From: Algibacter amylolyticus
GTDB lineage: Bacteria; Bacteroidota; Bacteroidia; Flavobacteriales; Flavobacteriaceae
Assembly: GCF_014202225.1 (NCBI RefSeq)
Contig: NZ_JACHGE010000001.1
Location: 539,320 to 603,319, forward strand
Reading direction: 5' to 3'
DNA: 64,000 nucleotides
Below the pieces are notes generated by a model that did no database searches, was not told the origin of the DNA, and was given only the letters and a program-made list of their open reading frames with translations. The position numbers were made by a program, and so were the translations under genes. Shown here in pieces: positions 8,659 through 16,482 of the stretch. Each line of letters opens with the position of its first letter. Position 1 is the stretch's first letter.

Positions 8659-9081
8659 TTAAAGTTTAAAATATTCAAAGTAAGTGTCTGTTAAACTTTT
8701 TAAATGATTGATTTTTTGTTCAAGTTTTAATCTGTTATGTTCATCTTTAATATTTGTAATTTCTTCTAACATTGGAACAAGCACCACATGAAGTTGGTCA
8801 TGCGCTTCACCTTCCATATCACAGCTTTTAATGATATAACTTGTTTGTTTTGAAAGTATATCGCCTAATACAATTCCGTTTGTTGCCGTATTATTTGTTA
8901 AAATAGAATCAATACGTTTCATGCCAATATGGGTTTCTTCATTGGCAATCCACTTTTTGCTATTGTTAAGTTTTAAACCTTCTAGCTTAATGGCTTTAGG
9001 TTCGGTGTTATTGCTTTTACATGAATGAAAACTTAATATAATCATTATAAGTAGGACCGAATTTGATAGTAATCGTTTCAT
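8659..9081 (-). CDS. Small lipoprotein at the end of the nos operon
   Basis: 140 residues with a lipoprotein signal peptide (MKRLLSNSVLLIMIILSFHSC). I do not recognise a family. The mature part has possible metal ligands: ETHIGMKRID near residue 50, then SCDMEGEAHDQLHVVLVPM near residue 88, with one cysteine, two histidines and two methionines in 19 residues. It begins two bases after the nosY stop codon, so it is almost certainly co-transcribed with the NosDFY assembly proteins. A copper-handling role is plausible but is inferred only from this context and the residues. Confidence 0.75.
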   Translation of the reverse strand: MKRLLSNSVLLIMIILSFHSCKSNNTEPKAIKLEGLKLNNSKKWIANEETHIGMKRIDSILTNNTATNGIVLGDILSKQTSYIIKSCDMEGEAHDQLHVVLVPMLEEITNIKDEHNRLKLEQKINHLKSLTDTYFEYFKL

Positions 9082-9083
9082 AA

Positions 9084-9866
9084 TTAAAAATCTTTTTTCT
9101 TTGATTTAAATACAATGCGTAAAACAGGCATAACAACCCAAATGGTAAGCATAACAAAAGATACAAGTAACCCGAAGCTTGTTCCGAAAAATTGTTTAAA
9201 AACAGCACCAGTATAGCCTAATAACGCAGAAATATCTAATTTTAAAAGGATGAGTGTTCTCGATAAATCTATTGGGTTTAACATGGTGCCAATTAATGAG
9301 ACCTTATCTAATGGATAATCTTCAAACAAAATAAGGGTCATTAAAAACAAGCCATCGTAGATTACAGCAAGAAATAGCCAAAGTAAAATAGCATAACCAA
9401 AACCTTTAATTTTATTCTCGTTGGATAGTGCAATATTAAAAGCTAAAGCAGTAAAAATTAAGGTTAAAATTGTACCTGTAATTAGTAACAGTGAAAAGTC
9501 CCAAATGGCACTACTTTCAAACAAACCATAAAACACAAATGGAATACCTAAACCTAAAATTAAACTCATAGATAAGGATAAGGCAACACCTAAATATTGC
9601 CCTAAAAATATAGAGGATCGTTTTAAAGGTTGTGCCAATAGTAGCTCTGTAAATTCTTTGGAATTGTAATAATACATGACACCAAAAATAGTTCCTATAA
9701 GCGGCACTAAAACAATAATAACGTTCATTAGGGTAATTACTGCTTTTGATAAATCGTTATTTAAAAATAACAAGACAATGCCCAGCAATAAATAGAAAGC
9801 AAAATACACGTAACTCCAGCGACTACGCATAAGGTCGTAAAAACTATATTTTAATATCTTAAGCAT
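9084..9866 (-). CDS. nosY: NosY: ABC transporter permease of the nitrous oxide reductase maturation system
   Basis: 260 residues with about six hydrophobic helices, of the ABC-2 permease type; the first helix begins near RSRWSYVYFAFYLLLGIVLL. With NosF it forms the ABC transporter that, with NosD, serves assembly of the copper centres of NosZ in the periplasm. The start overlaps the end of nosF by 8 bases, which points to translational coupling. The order nosD-nosF-nosY is the standard one. Confidence 0.93.
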   Translation of the reverse strand: MLKILKYSFYDLMRSRWSYVYFAFYLLLGIVLLFLNNDLSKAVITLMNVIIVLVPLIGTIFGVMYYYNSKEFTELLLAQPLKRSSIFLGQYLGVALSLSMSLILGLGIPFVFYGLFESSAIWDFSLLLITGTILTLIFTALAFNIALSNENKIKGFGYAILLWLFLAVIYDGLFLMTLILFEDYPLDKVSLIGTMLNPIDLSRTLILLKLDISALLGYTGAVFKQFFGTSFGLLVSFVMLTIWVVMPVLRIVFKSKKKDF

Positions 9867-10566
9867 GGTTATCGGTTAATATAGACGCAATCGCATGTTC
9901 AAAATCTGGCTGATTAGTCTTGGTTTTTAATTTTTGAATGGTGCCTTTAAAGTAAATTTTGCCTTCGAGGATAAATACAATTTCATCTGATATTTCCTCA
10001 ACAAAACTCATAATATGCGATGTTATAAGTATAGTTTTTCCTTTGGCTTTTTCGGCTTTAATTAAATCTTTTAATCTAATTAGTGATATTGGATCTAAAC
10101 CTGTTGTTGGTTCGTCTAGAATAATTAACGGACTATCAAACATAAAGGTTAATACAAGATTTACTTTTTGTTTGGTACCTCCAGAAAGATTACCTAATTT
10201 TTTGTCTAAAAAGGGTTCTAATTTAAACAGCTCAATTAAACGTTCGTCCTCATTGGTTGGTTTGCGTAAATCCTTAATCATTTTAACTAATTCTTTAACA
10301 CGAAGGTTACTAGGAAAGTTGGCTATTTGTGGTAAATAGTCAATTTTATGTCTGTATTCGGAATTTTTTTTAATGTTTTCATTCAGTACAGTAATGTTCC
10401 CTTTATCTGGAATTACCATCCCTAAAACCGATTTTATTAAAGTGGTTTTACCAGAGCCATTAGGACCCAATACAGCAAAAATTCCGCCTTCGCTTATCTC
10501 TAAATCAACACCACTTAGTACTTGATTCTTACCGAATTTTTTATGTAGATTTTCAATGGTTACCAT
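9859..10566 (-). CDS. nosF: NosF: ABC transporter ATP-binding protein
   Basis: 235 residues with all nucleotide-binding motifs: Walker A GPNGSGKTT near residue 34, Q-loop YLPQIANFPS, signature LSGGTKQKV, Walker B LIILDEPTTGLDP, and the switch histidine in ITSHIMSFVEE. It is the cytoplasmic ATPase partner of NosY. It overlaps the end of nosD by 7 bases and nosY by 8 bases, fitting a tightly coupled nosDFY unit. Confidence 0.95.
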   Translation of the reverse strand: MVTIENLHKKFGKNQVLSGVDLEISEGGIFAVLGPNGSGKTTLIKSVLGMVIPDKGNITVLNENIKKNSEYRHKIDYLPQIANFPSNLRVKELVKMIKDLRKPTNEDERLIELFKLEPFLDKKLGNLSGGTKQKVNLVLTFMFDSPLIILDEPTTGLDPISLIRLKDLIKAEKAKGKTILITSHIMSFVEEISDEIVFILEGKIYFKGTIQKLKTKTNQPDFEHAIASILTDNHA

Positions 10567-11795
10567 GTTAATTTTTTTATTTGTGGGTTGTTGTCCAATA
10601 AATCATCTGGAGTAAAAACAGGTGATACTTTTTCAGAAAAATCAATAATATCTATAAACATACTGCGTAATAGAATAATAGTTTCTGGTGTACGGTTTAC
10701 GATATAAGAAAATAGTTTTACGGGTCTATATGGCACATCTCCAATACCGTTTTTATCGAGGTCGTAGCCTGTGTAACTGCTCCAATAATTTTTGTTAAAT
10801 TCATTGTCGTTAACCTTGCTGTTATAGGCGATATCAAAGGAGTTATACAAAAAGTTGTTCTCTGTAAATATGTTAGTATAACAAGCTCCTTTTACTTTAA
10901 TGGCCCAACCATTGTTTTTAAATATATTGTGTTTGTAATTAATACGGTTGGTGCCTTCTACATTAATGCCAATGGTGTTGTCTTCAAATATGTTGCCTTC
11001 AATTTCAGCATCGTTAATTTCTTTTAGTAATAAACCATAGGATGCTGTTCCCCAATTTTCTTTAAAAATATTGTTAAACATTTTTATGCGTTTGGAGAAC
11101 ATTACAGCAACACCAGCACCATTGTTCTCGAAGGTATTGTCTTGGTATACATCGTCGTTTGAGAACATAAAGTGTAACCCGTAGCGCACGTTTAATGCAC
11201 TTACATTATTTTTTATTACACAAGCATTAGAGAATTCTAAATAAATGCCATCTCTAACATGTTGGACAAAATTATGTTCAATTTCAATGTTTTTACTGTA
11301 CCAAAGTTGAATGCCGTTTCCGGAATTATATTCTTCTACAGCTTCTCCAATTATTTTGTTATGGTATACTTTTCCGTCCCTTGATTTTTCAATGTAAATT
11401 CCAAAAAATAGCTTTTCTAAAACTAAATTCTGAATCAAGAAATTTTTACTGTTTTTAACACGAATTGCAGCAAAATCTTCAGTATAGCTATTACCAACGT
11501 TTATCATGAAAAGACCATCTACAGTAACATGATCTGAAATTATAGTTATAATTTCTCCTTTTAATTCACCATCAATAACAGGGTATTTTTCACCTATTAT
11601 AGTTAAAGGTTTATCGACAATAACATTATGTTCTTTGTATGTACCTTTTTTTACTACAATGGTATCAAAATCTTTTGCCTGTGCAATACCATCCGTTAAT
11701 GTGGAAATAGGACATGTTTTACAAACTGTAACCATTTGGGCAATAGATGGTTTGGTTATTAAAACGACCACTAATAGTGTTAGCAAATGCTTCAT
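10560..11795 (-). CDS. nosD: NosD: periplasmic beta-helix copper-maturation protein
   Basis: 411 residues with a Sec signal peptide (MKHLLTLLVVVLITKPSIAQ) and then a right-handed parallel beta-helix of CASH/NosD repeats, visible as recurring units rich in N, G and V (for example KNNVSALNVRYGLHFMFSN, FENNGAGVAVMFSKRIKMF). It also has a CKTC pair just after the signal peptide. NosD works with NosF and NosY in making the CuZ site of NosZ. It lies between nosL and nosF with almost no spacing. Confidence 0.94.
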   Translation of the reverse strand: MKHLLTLLVVVLITKPSIAQMVTVCKTCPISTLTDGIAQAKDFDTIVVKKGTYKEHNVIVDKPLTIIGEKYPVIDGELKGEIITIISDHVTVDGLFMINVGNSYTEDFAAIRVKNSKNFLIQNLVLEKLFFGIYIEKSRDGKVYHNKIIGEAVEEYNSGNGIQLWYSKNIEIEHNFVQHVRDGIYLEFSNACVIKNNVSALNVRYGLHFMFSNDDVYQDNTFENNGAGVAVMFSKRIKMFNNIFKENWGTASYGLLLKEINDAEIEGNIFEDNTIGINVEGTNRINYKHNIFKNNGWAIKVKGACYTNIFTENNFLYNSFDIAYNSKVNDNEFNKNYWSSYTGYDLDKNGIGDVPYRPVKLFSYIVNRTPETIILLRSMFIDIIDFSEKVSPVFTPDDLLDNNPQIKKLTW

Positions 11796-11799
11796 ATTA

Positions 11800-12237
11800 C
11801 TAGTCTTTTAATTTTGCTAGTAAGGTTTCCCAGGAGTAAAGTTCGCCTCCTTTATCGGCTTGCACATTTTTAGCATCGTTTTCGCTTTTAAAAGCGGAAA
11901 GAAAAGCACCCATAGGACTTGGAATATTTTTGCTAATTAAAAAGGTCGCTTTGGTGGCATCAATTAATGCTTCGGGTGTTGTGTAGTTGTTTGATAAATA
12001 CAGTTGAATTTCAGAGGTATCAAAATCTTTAAGGAAATTAATCATACATTCTGTAGCATCAAATTTATATACTTTACCTTTTTTAGTTACAATTTCGGCA
12101 GCATGAATCTTATCTACAATAGTCATTTTGCAGAATTGACATCCGTCGCTTCCATAGTTTATAGGTTCTGGTGATACATTACAACTTAAAATTAATAGTA
12201 GTAATGCAAAAATTGAATAGTGTTTTAGTGTTTGCAT
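11800..12237 (-). CDS. nosL: NosL copper chaperone lipoprotein
   Basis: 145 residues. The signal peptide ends in a lipobox (LLLILSC), and the mature N-terminus carries GCQFCKMTI, the conserved cysteine/methionine copper-binding motif of NosL, followed by DKIHAAEIVTKKGKVYKFD and ECM. NosL supplies Cu(I) to the NosDFY/NosZ maturation route. It lies four bases before nosD, within the nos operon. Confidence 0.93.
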   Translation of the reverse strand: MQTLKHYSIFALLLLILSCNVSPEPINYGSDGCQFCKMTIVDKIHAAEIVTKKGKVYKFDATECMINFLKDFDTSEIQLYLSNNYTTPEALIDATKATFLISKNIPSPMGAFLSAFKSENDAKNVQADKGGELYSWETLLAKLKD

Positions 12238-12276
12238 GTTTTTAGTGTTTTAGTGTTTTGAAGATGGCAGCGTTAC

Positions 12277-12897
12277 TTACTGTGTTGTCTTTTTCAGGCT
12301 TGTTTTTCGTCCTAACCCAAAAGCAACTAGTGTTAAAGACATACCAACAAACATTAAATAACCGCCTATGTGTGGTAACGACGTTACGTCGAAATTTAGT
12401 AGTTTTTGAAAACCTAATAATGGTGGTTTGTAAGACATTGGTGTGCCATCAGGATTGGTTACTTTTATAATAGCATGCGGGTCTAAGTTACTTCCGTAAT
12501 CAATAAGCCAATTATTAAAATCGTACATACCCAATATACCCAATACAGACATAAGCAAGAACCAGCCTAAAAAGTACTTGTAACTTACTTTTTTAAGATA
12601 GCCTAATAGTCCTATAACAACGCCTAAAATTACCATAGCTATAATTACTTTAGGGAAAACTGAGAACTCCCACATATCTTCTGCTTTCGGAATGGTTTTC
12701 ATTCCTATGTAGTGGTTTAAGCCGTCTATGTTTTGTAAATCGAACTCTTGTACGCCTTTAATACCTTCAATGTAGATATTCATTCCTAAGGGTTCAGGAT
12801 ATTGTGGAGCACCTAACATAATGTTCCATAAAGGGAATTTAAAAAGCCCTAGTAATAATAAGGATCCTAATATCATTATAATTCCAGCCTTTTTCAT
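12277..12897 (-). CDS. NosB-like multi-helix membrane protein of the nos cluster
   Basis: 206 residues with about four membrane helices: residues 5-25, 82-105, 109-125 and 173-195. Between them lie non-cytoplasmic stretches with several H and M residues (GLNHYIGMKTIPKAEDMWEF, NLDPHAIIKV, TSLPHIGGYLMFVGM). Clade II nos clusters usually have a conserved membrane protein, NosB, just after nosZ, and this gene sits in that place. The family match is inferred from position and topology, not from a motif I know. Its job in NosZ activity is unknown. Confidence 0.7.
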   Translation of the reverse strand: MKKAGIIMILGSLLLLGLFKFPLWNIMLGAPQYPEPLGMNIYIEGIKGVQEFDLQNIDGLNHYIGMKTIPKAEDMWEFSVFPKVIIAMVILGVVIGLLGYLKKVSYKYFLGWFLLMSVLGILGMYDFNNWLIDYGSNLDPHAIIKVTNPDGTPMSYKPPLLGFQKLLNFDVTSLPHIGGYLMFVGMSLTLVAFGLGRKTSLKKTTQ

Positions 12898-12984
12898 AAT
12901 CTTTTAGTATTAGATAATTAATCATCTAGTGATACCAAATTGGTAATCAAGTATTTTGAAGTTTATTTGGTGTTTTTAGTGATT

Positions 12985-13061
12985 TAAAAAGAAAGGCGAG
13001 AGCGACATGTCAACTCTCGCCTTATGTTAGGGAAATAAACACTAAAACAAAATTTCCCTAA
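12985..13061 (-). terminator. Two consecutive hairpins after nosZ (partial terminator or RNA stabiliser)
   Basis: Reading with nosZ, the first hairpin pairs TTAGGGAAAT with ATTTCCCTAA (13052-13061 and 13027-13036). The second pairs AAGGCGAGAG with CTCTCGCCTT (13014-13023 and 12993-13002), and TCTTTTT follows. The second has the form of an intrinsic terminator placed inside the operon. It would reduce readthrough into nosB-nosLDFY, or protect the 3' end of the nosZ message. Confidence 0.7.
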
Positions 13062-13078
13062 GTTTTATTAGTGCTTAA

Positions 13079-15037
13079 CTATTCTCCTAAAGACCAAGCC
13101 AATTCAATGTTTGAGCTAGCAGGAGACACACGAACATAACCTTGCATTTCTTGGTGTAATGCAGAACAGAAATCTGTACAGTAGAATGGCCATACACCAA
13201 CTCTTTCTGGTTTCCATGTTAATGTTTTTGTTTGTCCAGGTGCAATTAATAACTCGGCATTTCTAGCGCCAATCATTGCGAAACCATGAGGGACATCAAA
13301 ATCTTGCTCTAGGTTAGTAATATGAAAGAATACGTTGTCTCCAACTTTTATACCTTCTATATTATCTGGTGAAAAGTGACTACGAATCATAGTCATATAT
13401 ACATGAACGTTTTTACCATCTCTAACTACTTTAGTATCGGCATCGCTTAACGCTTTGTGAGGGTGTTGATTTTCTGATAACTTAAAGATTTTACGAGAGT
13501 TGTTTTTAATAATTTCTGCTGGAATAGCTGCTGCATAATGAGGTTCTCCGTGTGTTGGGAAATCTAAAAGTAGTTCCATTTTATCACCCGAAATATCATA
13601 TAATTGAGCAGAATGTTCCATTTCTGGACCTGTTGGTAAATAACGGTCTTTTGTTATTTTGTTCATAGCAAACATATATTTTCCAAAAGGTTCGGCAGAG
13701 TTTCCTCCAGGTATTGTTAAGTGGCCTACAGAGTAATATGTTGGTTTTCTGTCAATAACTTCCCAAGTTCCTAATTTCCATTTTACAACTTCAGATGAAA
13801 TGAAGAATGTAGTATATGCGTTTCCTTTACCATCAAATTCAGTATGTAAAGGTCCTAATCCTGGTTGTTCAACAGAGCCCGCTAAAACATCTTCGAAATT
13901 TAATATTGGAATTCCGTAAGCTTCTCCTGCAAATTTTTCGTTTTTAATAGCGTCTAGCATTTTTGTAAATGAATGCACTGTTAAATTAGCAGACAGTTTA
14001 CCGTTACCAACAATGTACTCTCCAGAAGGATCCACATCACATCCATGAGGTGATTTTGGCGTTGGGATTAAGTACACAGCTCCAGGAACATCTGATGGAT
14101 TTACCACACGTACTTCTTTTTTTAATGTGGAGGTTGCTGTATGGGTATCATCGTTATATATGTTATGTGCGTAACTTGCTGGCATCATTTTACCACCACC
14201 ATTATTTACATATTCTTCAATTTTTTTCCAGTTTATAGCTGCAATAAAATCTTTGTCATTTTGAGATGCATTCACTTCTAATAGCGAGTTTGCTTCTTCA
14301 GTATTATATGTTGTAAAGAAGAACCAACCATGAGATTTTCCACGTCCAGGGTGCGATAAATCGTAGTTAAAACCTGGCATTAACACTTGAAATTTAATAT
14401 CCATATGCCCATGTTCAGGATCTACAGAAATAAAGGATAAAGCGCCTTTAAAGTTGCCTTTATAGTCTTTAATAGACATATCTGATTGAGGAATAGGTAC
14501 CGAAAAACGAGTTCCTGCAACTACATACTCTGTGTTTTCCGTTATAAATGAAGAACTGTGGTTACCAGCGCTATTTGGAACTTCAATAATTTCTTCAGTT
14601 TCAAAAGTGGTTAAACTAATTCTGGCAATACGCGGGGTGTTGTTACCATTAATAAACACCCAACGACCATCTAATTTTCCTTTAGTTTGAGAAATGTCTG
14701 GATGATGCGAATCGTCCCAAGGCACAAAGCCAAAAGAAGTTTCTAACATGGGTTTTGTTTCTTCAGAATATCCATATCCATTTGTAGGGAATTGAGAAAA
14801 CACAGGTATTTCCTTAAACATTCTTCCAGATGGTAATCCGTAAACCGTAAGGTTACCACTATAGCCACCAGAGATAAATGCGTAATGCGAATCGTGTTCT
14901 CCTGGTGCTATATATACTTTTTCTGCGTTGTTGCTAGATAGGGCTCCAGAATTACTAGATTTACCCGAATTATTACAACTTGTAAGTGCAGCAAAAAGGG
15001 CTACAATTGCAAATGTTGATTTTAGTATTTTTTTCAT
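13079..15037 (-). CDS. nosZ: NosZ nitrous oxide reductase, Sec-type (clade II)
   Basis: 652 residues, the expected size. The enzyme reduces N2O to N2 in the periplasm. The N-terminal seven-bladed propeller holds the CuZ cluster, with histidine motifs including DSHHPDIS, KSHGWFFFTTYN, SYAHNIYND, SPHGCDV, GPLHTEF and GEPHYAA. The C-terminal cupredoxin domain has the CuA ligands DVPHGFAM and CTDFCSALHQEM (C-X3-C-X3-H-X2-M). The signal peptide has no twin arginine and ends LTSC, so export is by Sec and the protein may be lipid-anchored. Those features, with the neighbouring NosB-like gene, mark clade II. Confidence 0.97.
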   Translation of the reverse strand: MKKILKSTFAIVALFAALTSCNNSGKSSNSGALSSNNAEKVYIAPGEHDSHYAFISGGYSGNLTVYGLPSGRMFKEIPVFSQFPTNGYGYSEETKPMLETSFGFVPWDDSHHPDISQTKGKLDGRWVFINGNNTPRIARISLTTFETEEIIEVPNSAGNHSSSFITENTEYVVAGTRFSVPIPQSDMSIKDYKGNFKGALSFISVDPEHGHMDIKFQVLMPGFNYDLSHPGRGKSHGWFFFTTYNTEEANSLLEVNASQNDKDFIAAINWKKIEEYVNNGGGKMMPASYAHNIYNDDTHTATSTLKKEVRVVNPSDVPGAVYLIPTPKSPHGCDVDPSGEYIVGNGKLSANLTVHSFTKMLDAIKNEKFAGEAYGIPILNFEDVLAGSVEQPGLGPLHTEFDGKGNAYTTFFISSEVVKWKLGTWEVIDRKPTYYSVGHLTIPGGNSAEPFGKYMFAMNKITKDRYLPTGPEMEHSAQLYDISGDKMELLLDFPTHGEPHYAAAIPAEIIKNNSRKIFKLSENQHPHKALSDADTKVVRDGKNVHVYMTMIRSHFSPDNIEGIKVGDNVFFHITNLEQDFDVPHGFAMIGARNAELLIAPGQTKTLTWKPERVGVWPFYCTDFCSALHQEMQGYVRVSPASSNIELAWSLGE

Positions 15038-15064
15038 TGTGTAATAGTTTAATTAGTGTTTATA

Positions 15065-15637
15065 TTATTCAGTTGGAGGTAATAAAACTTTATCTATAAC
15101 GTGAACAATTCCGTTACCGGCCTTAATACTTGCTAGTATTCTTGCTCCGCCAATAATAGGTTCTCCGTCTACTACTTCTACTTTTACATAACCGTTATTA
15201 GCTTGTCCAAGTTTTTTAAATTTCTTTAAAAAGTCTTTAGAATAGTTGCCAGGAGTTACATGATACTTTAAAATATTAGCTAAAGCATCTTTGTTTTCTG
15301 GTTTTAATAAGTTCTCAACCGTACCTTCTGGCAAAGCAGAAAAAGCTTTGTTAGTTGGAGCAAAAACCATTAATGGTCCCGCATTTACTAAAGCATTTTC
15401 TAATTGAGCAGCTTGCACAGCTGCCACTAGTGTGGTGTGATCTTTAGAACCCATGGCAATACTTAAAACGGTTGTTCCTAAATCTCCTTCAATAAAAGCT
15501 TGACCAGTGCGTTCTGTAGACTGTGTTTCAAGTTGTGCTTCTGATGCTGTGGTTGAAACCTCTTTATTAGCCTCTTTACACGAGCAGAAAAGCACTGCAA
15601 CTGCAAAGACCAAAAACAGGTATTTAGTTAGTTTCAT
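15065..15637 (-). CDS. Fasciclin (FAS1) domain lipoprotein in the nos operon
   Basis: 190 residues. A lipoprotein signal peptide (MKLTKYLFLVFAVAVLFCSC) is followed by a short linker and one FAS1 domain from about residue 52. Its hallmarks are visible: TTLVAAVQAAQLENALVNAG, MVFAPTNKAFSALPEGTVE, LKYHVTPG and NGIVHVIDKVLLPP. FAS1 domains are generally adhesion or binding modules. It lies 27 bp upstream of nosZ and 5 bp after the cytochrome gene, so it is probably co-expressed. Its role in N2O reduction is not known; a scaffold between cytochrome and NosZ would be an inference. Confidence 0.9.
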   Translation of the reverse strand: MKLTKYLFLVFAVAVLFCSCKEANKEVSTTASEAQLETQSTERTGQAFIEGDLGTTVLSIAMGSKDHTTLVAAVQAAQLENALVNAGPLMVFAPTNKAFSALPEGTVENLLKPENKDALANILKYHVTPGNYSKDFLKKFKKLGQANNGYVKVEVVDGEPIIGGARILASIKAGNGIVHVIDKVLLPPTE

Positions 15638-15642
15638 TATTT

Positions 15643-16146
15643 TTATTTTAAGGTTCTAAAATATTCTAAAACAGCTCTTGCTTCTTCTTTAGTAAGATGT
15701 TGGTTTGCCATAGGAGCGCCATTAAATTCCATTAATAAATCTTTCGCTAATGGATCTTCTTTTACCATCTGTTCCGGGTTTAGTATCATGTTCATTACCC
15801 ATTCTGGAGATCTTCTTTCTAATATACCTGTTGGTGCAGGACCGATAAACTTCTTGTCGGCTCTGTGGCATGCGGTACACATTTTTTTGTAAACATCGGC
15901 ACCGTGTGTTACCATATTTTGATCAATTTCGGCAGGTAATTCTAATGAAGTTATTGGCCCAACGCCTTTATTACTTAAATCTACCCTTTTTGAGGGAGGC
16001 GTTTTTTCTGCTTTAGGGGCAGCTTTAGTTTCTGTGGTTTCTTTCTTGTCATAAGAAAAACCAGCTTTCTTTTTTTCTTCTTTTCCGCCACAGCTAATAA
16101 GAAGTACTATTAATAAGGTAGTTAAAATTTTTAGTGTTGTTTTCAT
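15643..16146 (-). CDS. Mono-heme cytochrome c lipoprotein, likely electron donor to NosZ
   Basis: 167 residues: a signal peptide with lipobox LLISC (C19), a charged low-complexity linker rich in K, E and A to about residue 65, then a class I cytochrome c domain. The heme motif is C90-T-A-C93-H94, and a methionine in FNGAPMANQHL is the likely sixth ligand. It is the first gene of the nos operon. No nosR, nosG, nosH or nosC genes are in this cluster, so this lipid-anchored cytochrome is the best local candidate to carry electrons to NosZ. Confidence 0.92.
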   Translation of the reverse strand: MKTTLKILTTLLIVLLISCGGKEEKKKAGFSYDKKETTETKAAPKAEKTPPSKRVDLSNKGVGPITSLELPAEIDQNMVTHGADVYKKMCTACHRADKKFIGPAPTGILERRSPEWVMNMILNPEQMVKEDPLAKDLLMEFNGAPMANQHLTKEEARAVLEYFRTLK

Positions 16147-16166
16147 TTTATTTTAATTTTAGTAGT

Positions 16167-16211
16167 CAAATGTATTGTGTTAAAACAACTAATTTTATGA
16201 TATAAATCATA
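16167..16211 (-). promoter_or_regulatory. nos operon promoter with FNR-type palindrome near -41.5
   Basis: On the minus strand the -7 element is TACATTTG at 16174-16167, and no TTG lies 19 bp upstream, as expected for an activator-dependent promoter. The palindrome TATGAT-N4-ATCATA (16196-16211) contains the FNR/DNR-type core TGAT-N4-ATCA. Its centre at 16203.5 is about 41.5 bp from the predicted transcription start near 16162, the usual place for a class II Crp/Fnr activator. Confidence 0.7.
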
Positions 16212-16212
16212 T

Positions 16213-16230
16213 TTAGGATAAAATTGTCTT
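16213..16230 (-). promoter_or_regulatory. Second candidate operator of the nos promoter, shared with rrf2 and ric
   Basis: TTAGGATAAAATTGTCTT (plus-strand reading) matches the reverse complement of the site over the Rrf2 promoter at 16 of 18 positions, and the ric site at about 13 of 18. It lies just upstream of the FNR-type palindrome, about 60 bp before the predicted start of the nos message. Confidence 0.6.
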
Positions 16231-16482
16231 TTTTAAAAATTCACTATAGAAAGTGTGTTCAAATACCTTTAAAGATGTAGTGTTTTAGTTGTTTTAATGC
16301 TTGTGGAGTACAAGGAAATAGCCAATTAAATTAATCTGCTTTTAGATTAATTTATTGTTTGTTTTAGGGTGAAGTGTTTGGTTAAAAGAAGTTACTGTAC
16401 GTGTTTTAATAAAGCTCTTTTGTAAAAGCTCTAATTAAGTACATTTAATAATAGATTGTATTTTTGGGTACTAGTTTTTTAC

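Larger units (their letters stand above)
16147..16482. other. Intergenic region upstream of nos operon
   Basis: 336 bp without a gene. The part nearest the cytochrome gene holds the nos promoter and two candidate regulator sites, listed separately. Farther up there is a small hairpin with stem ATTAATCT/AGATTAAT (about 16332-16353) and no convincing open frame. Confidence 0.6.

Noticed and set aside
12258-12470. 70-codon plus-strand frame between nosL and the NosB-like gene
   Set aside because: It lies antisense to the NosB-like membrane gene and has no ribosome-binding site or family features.
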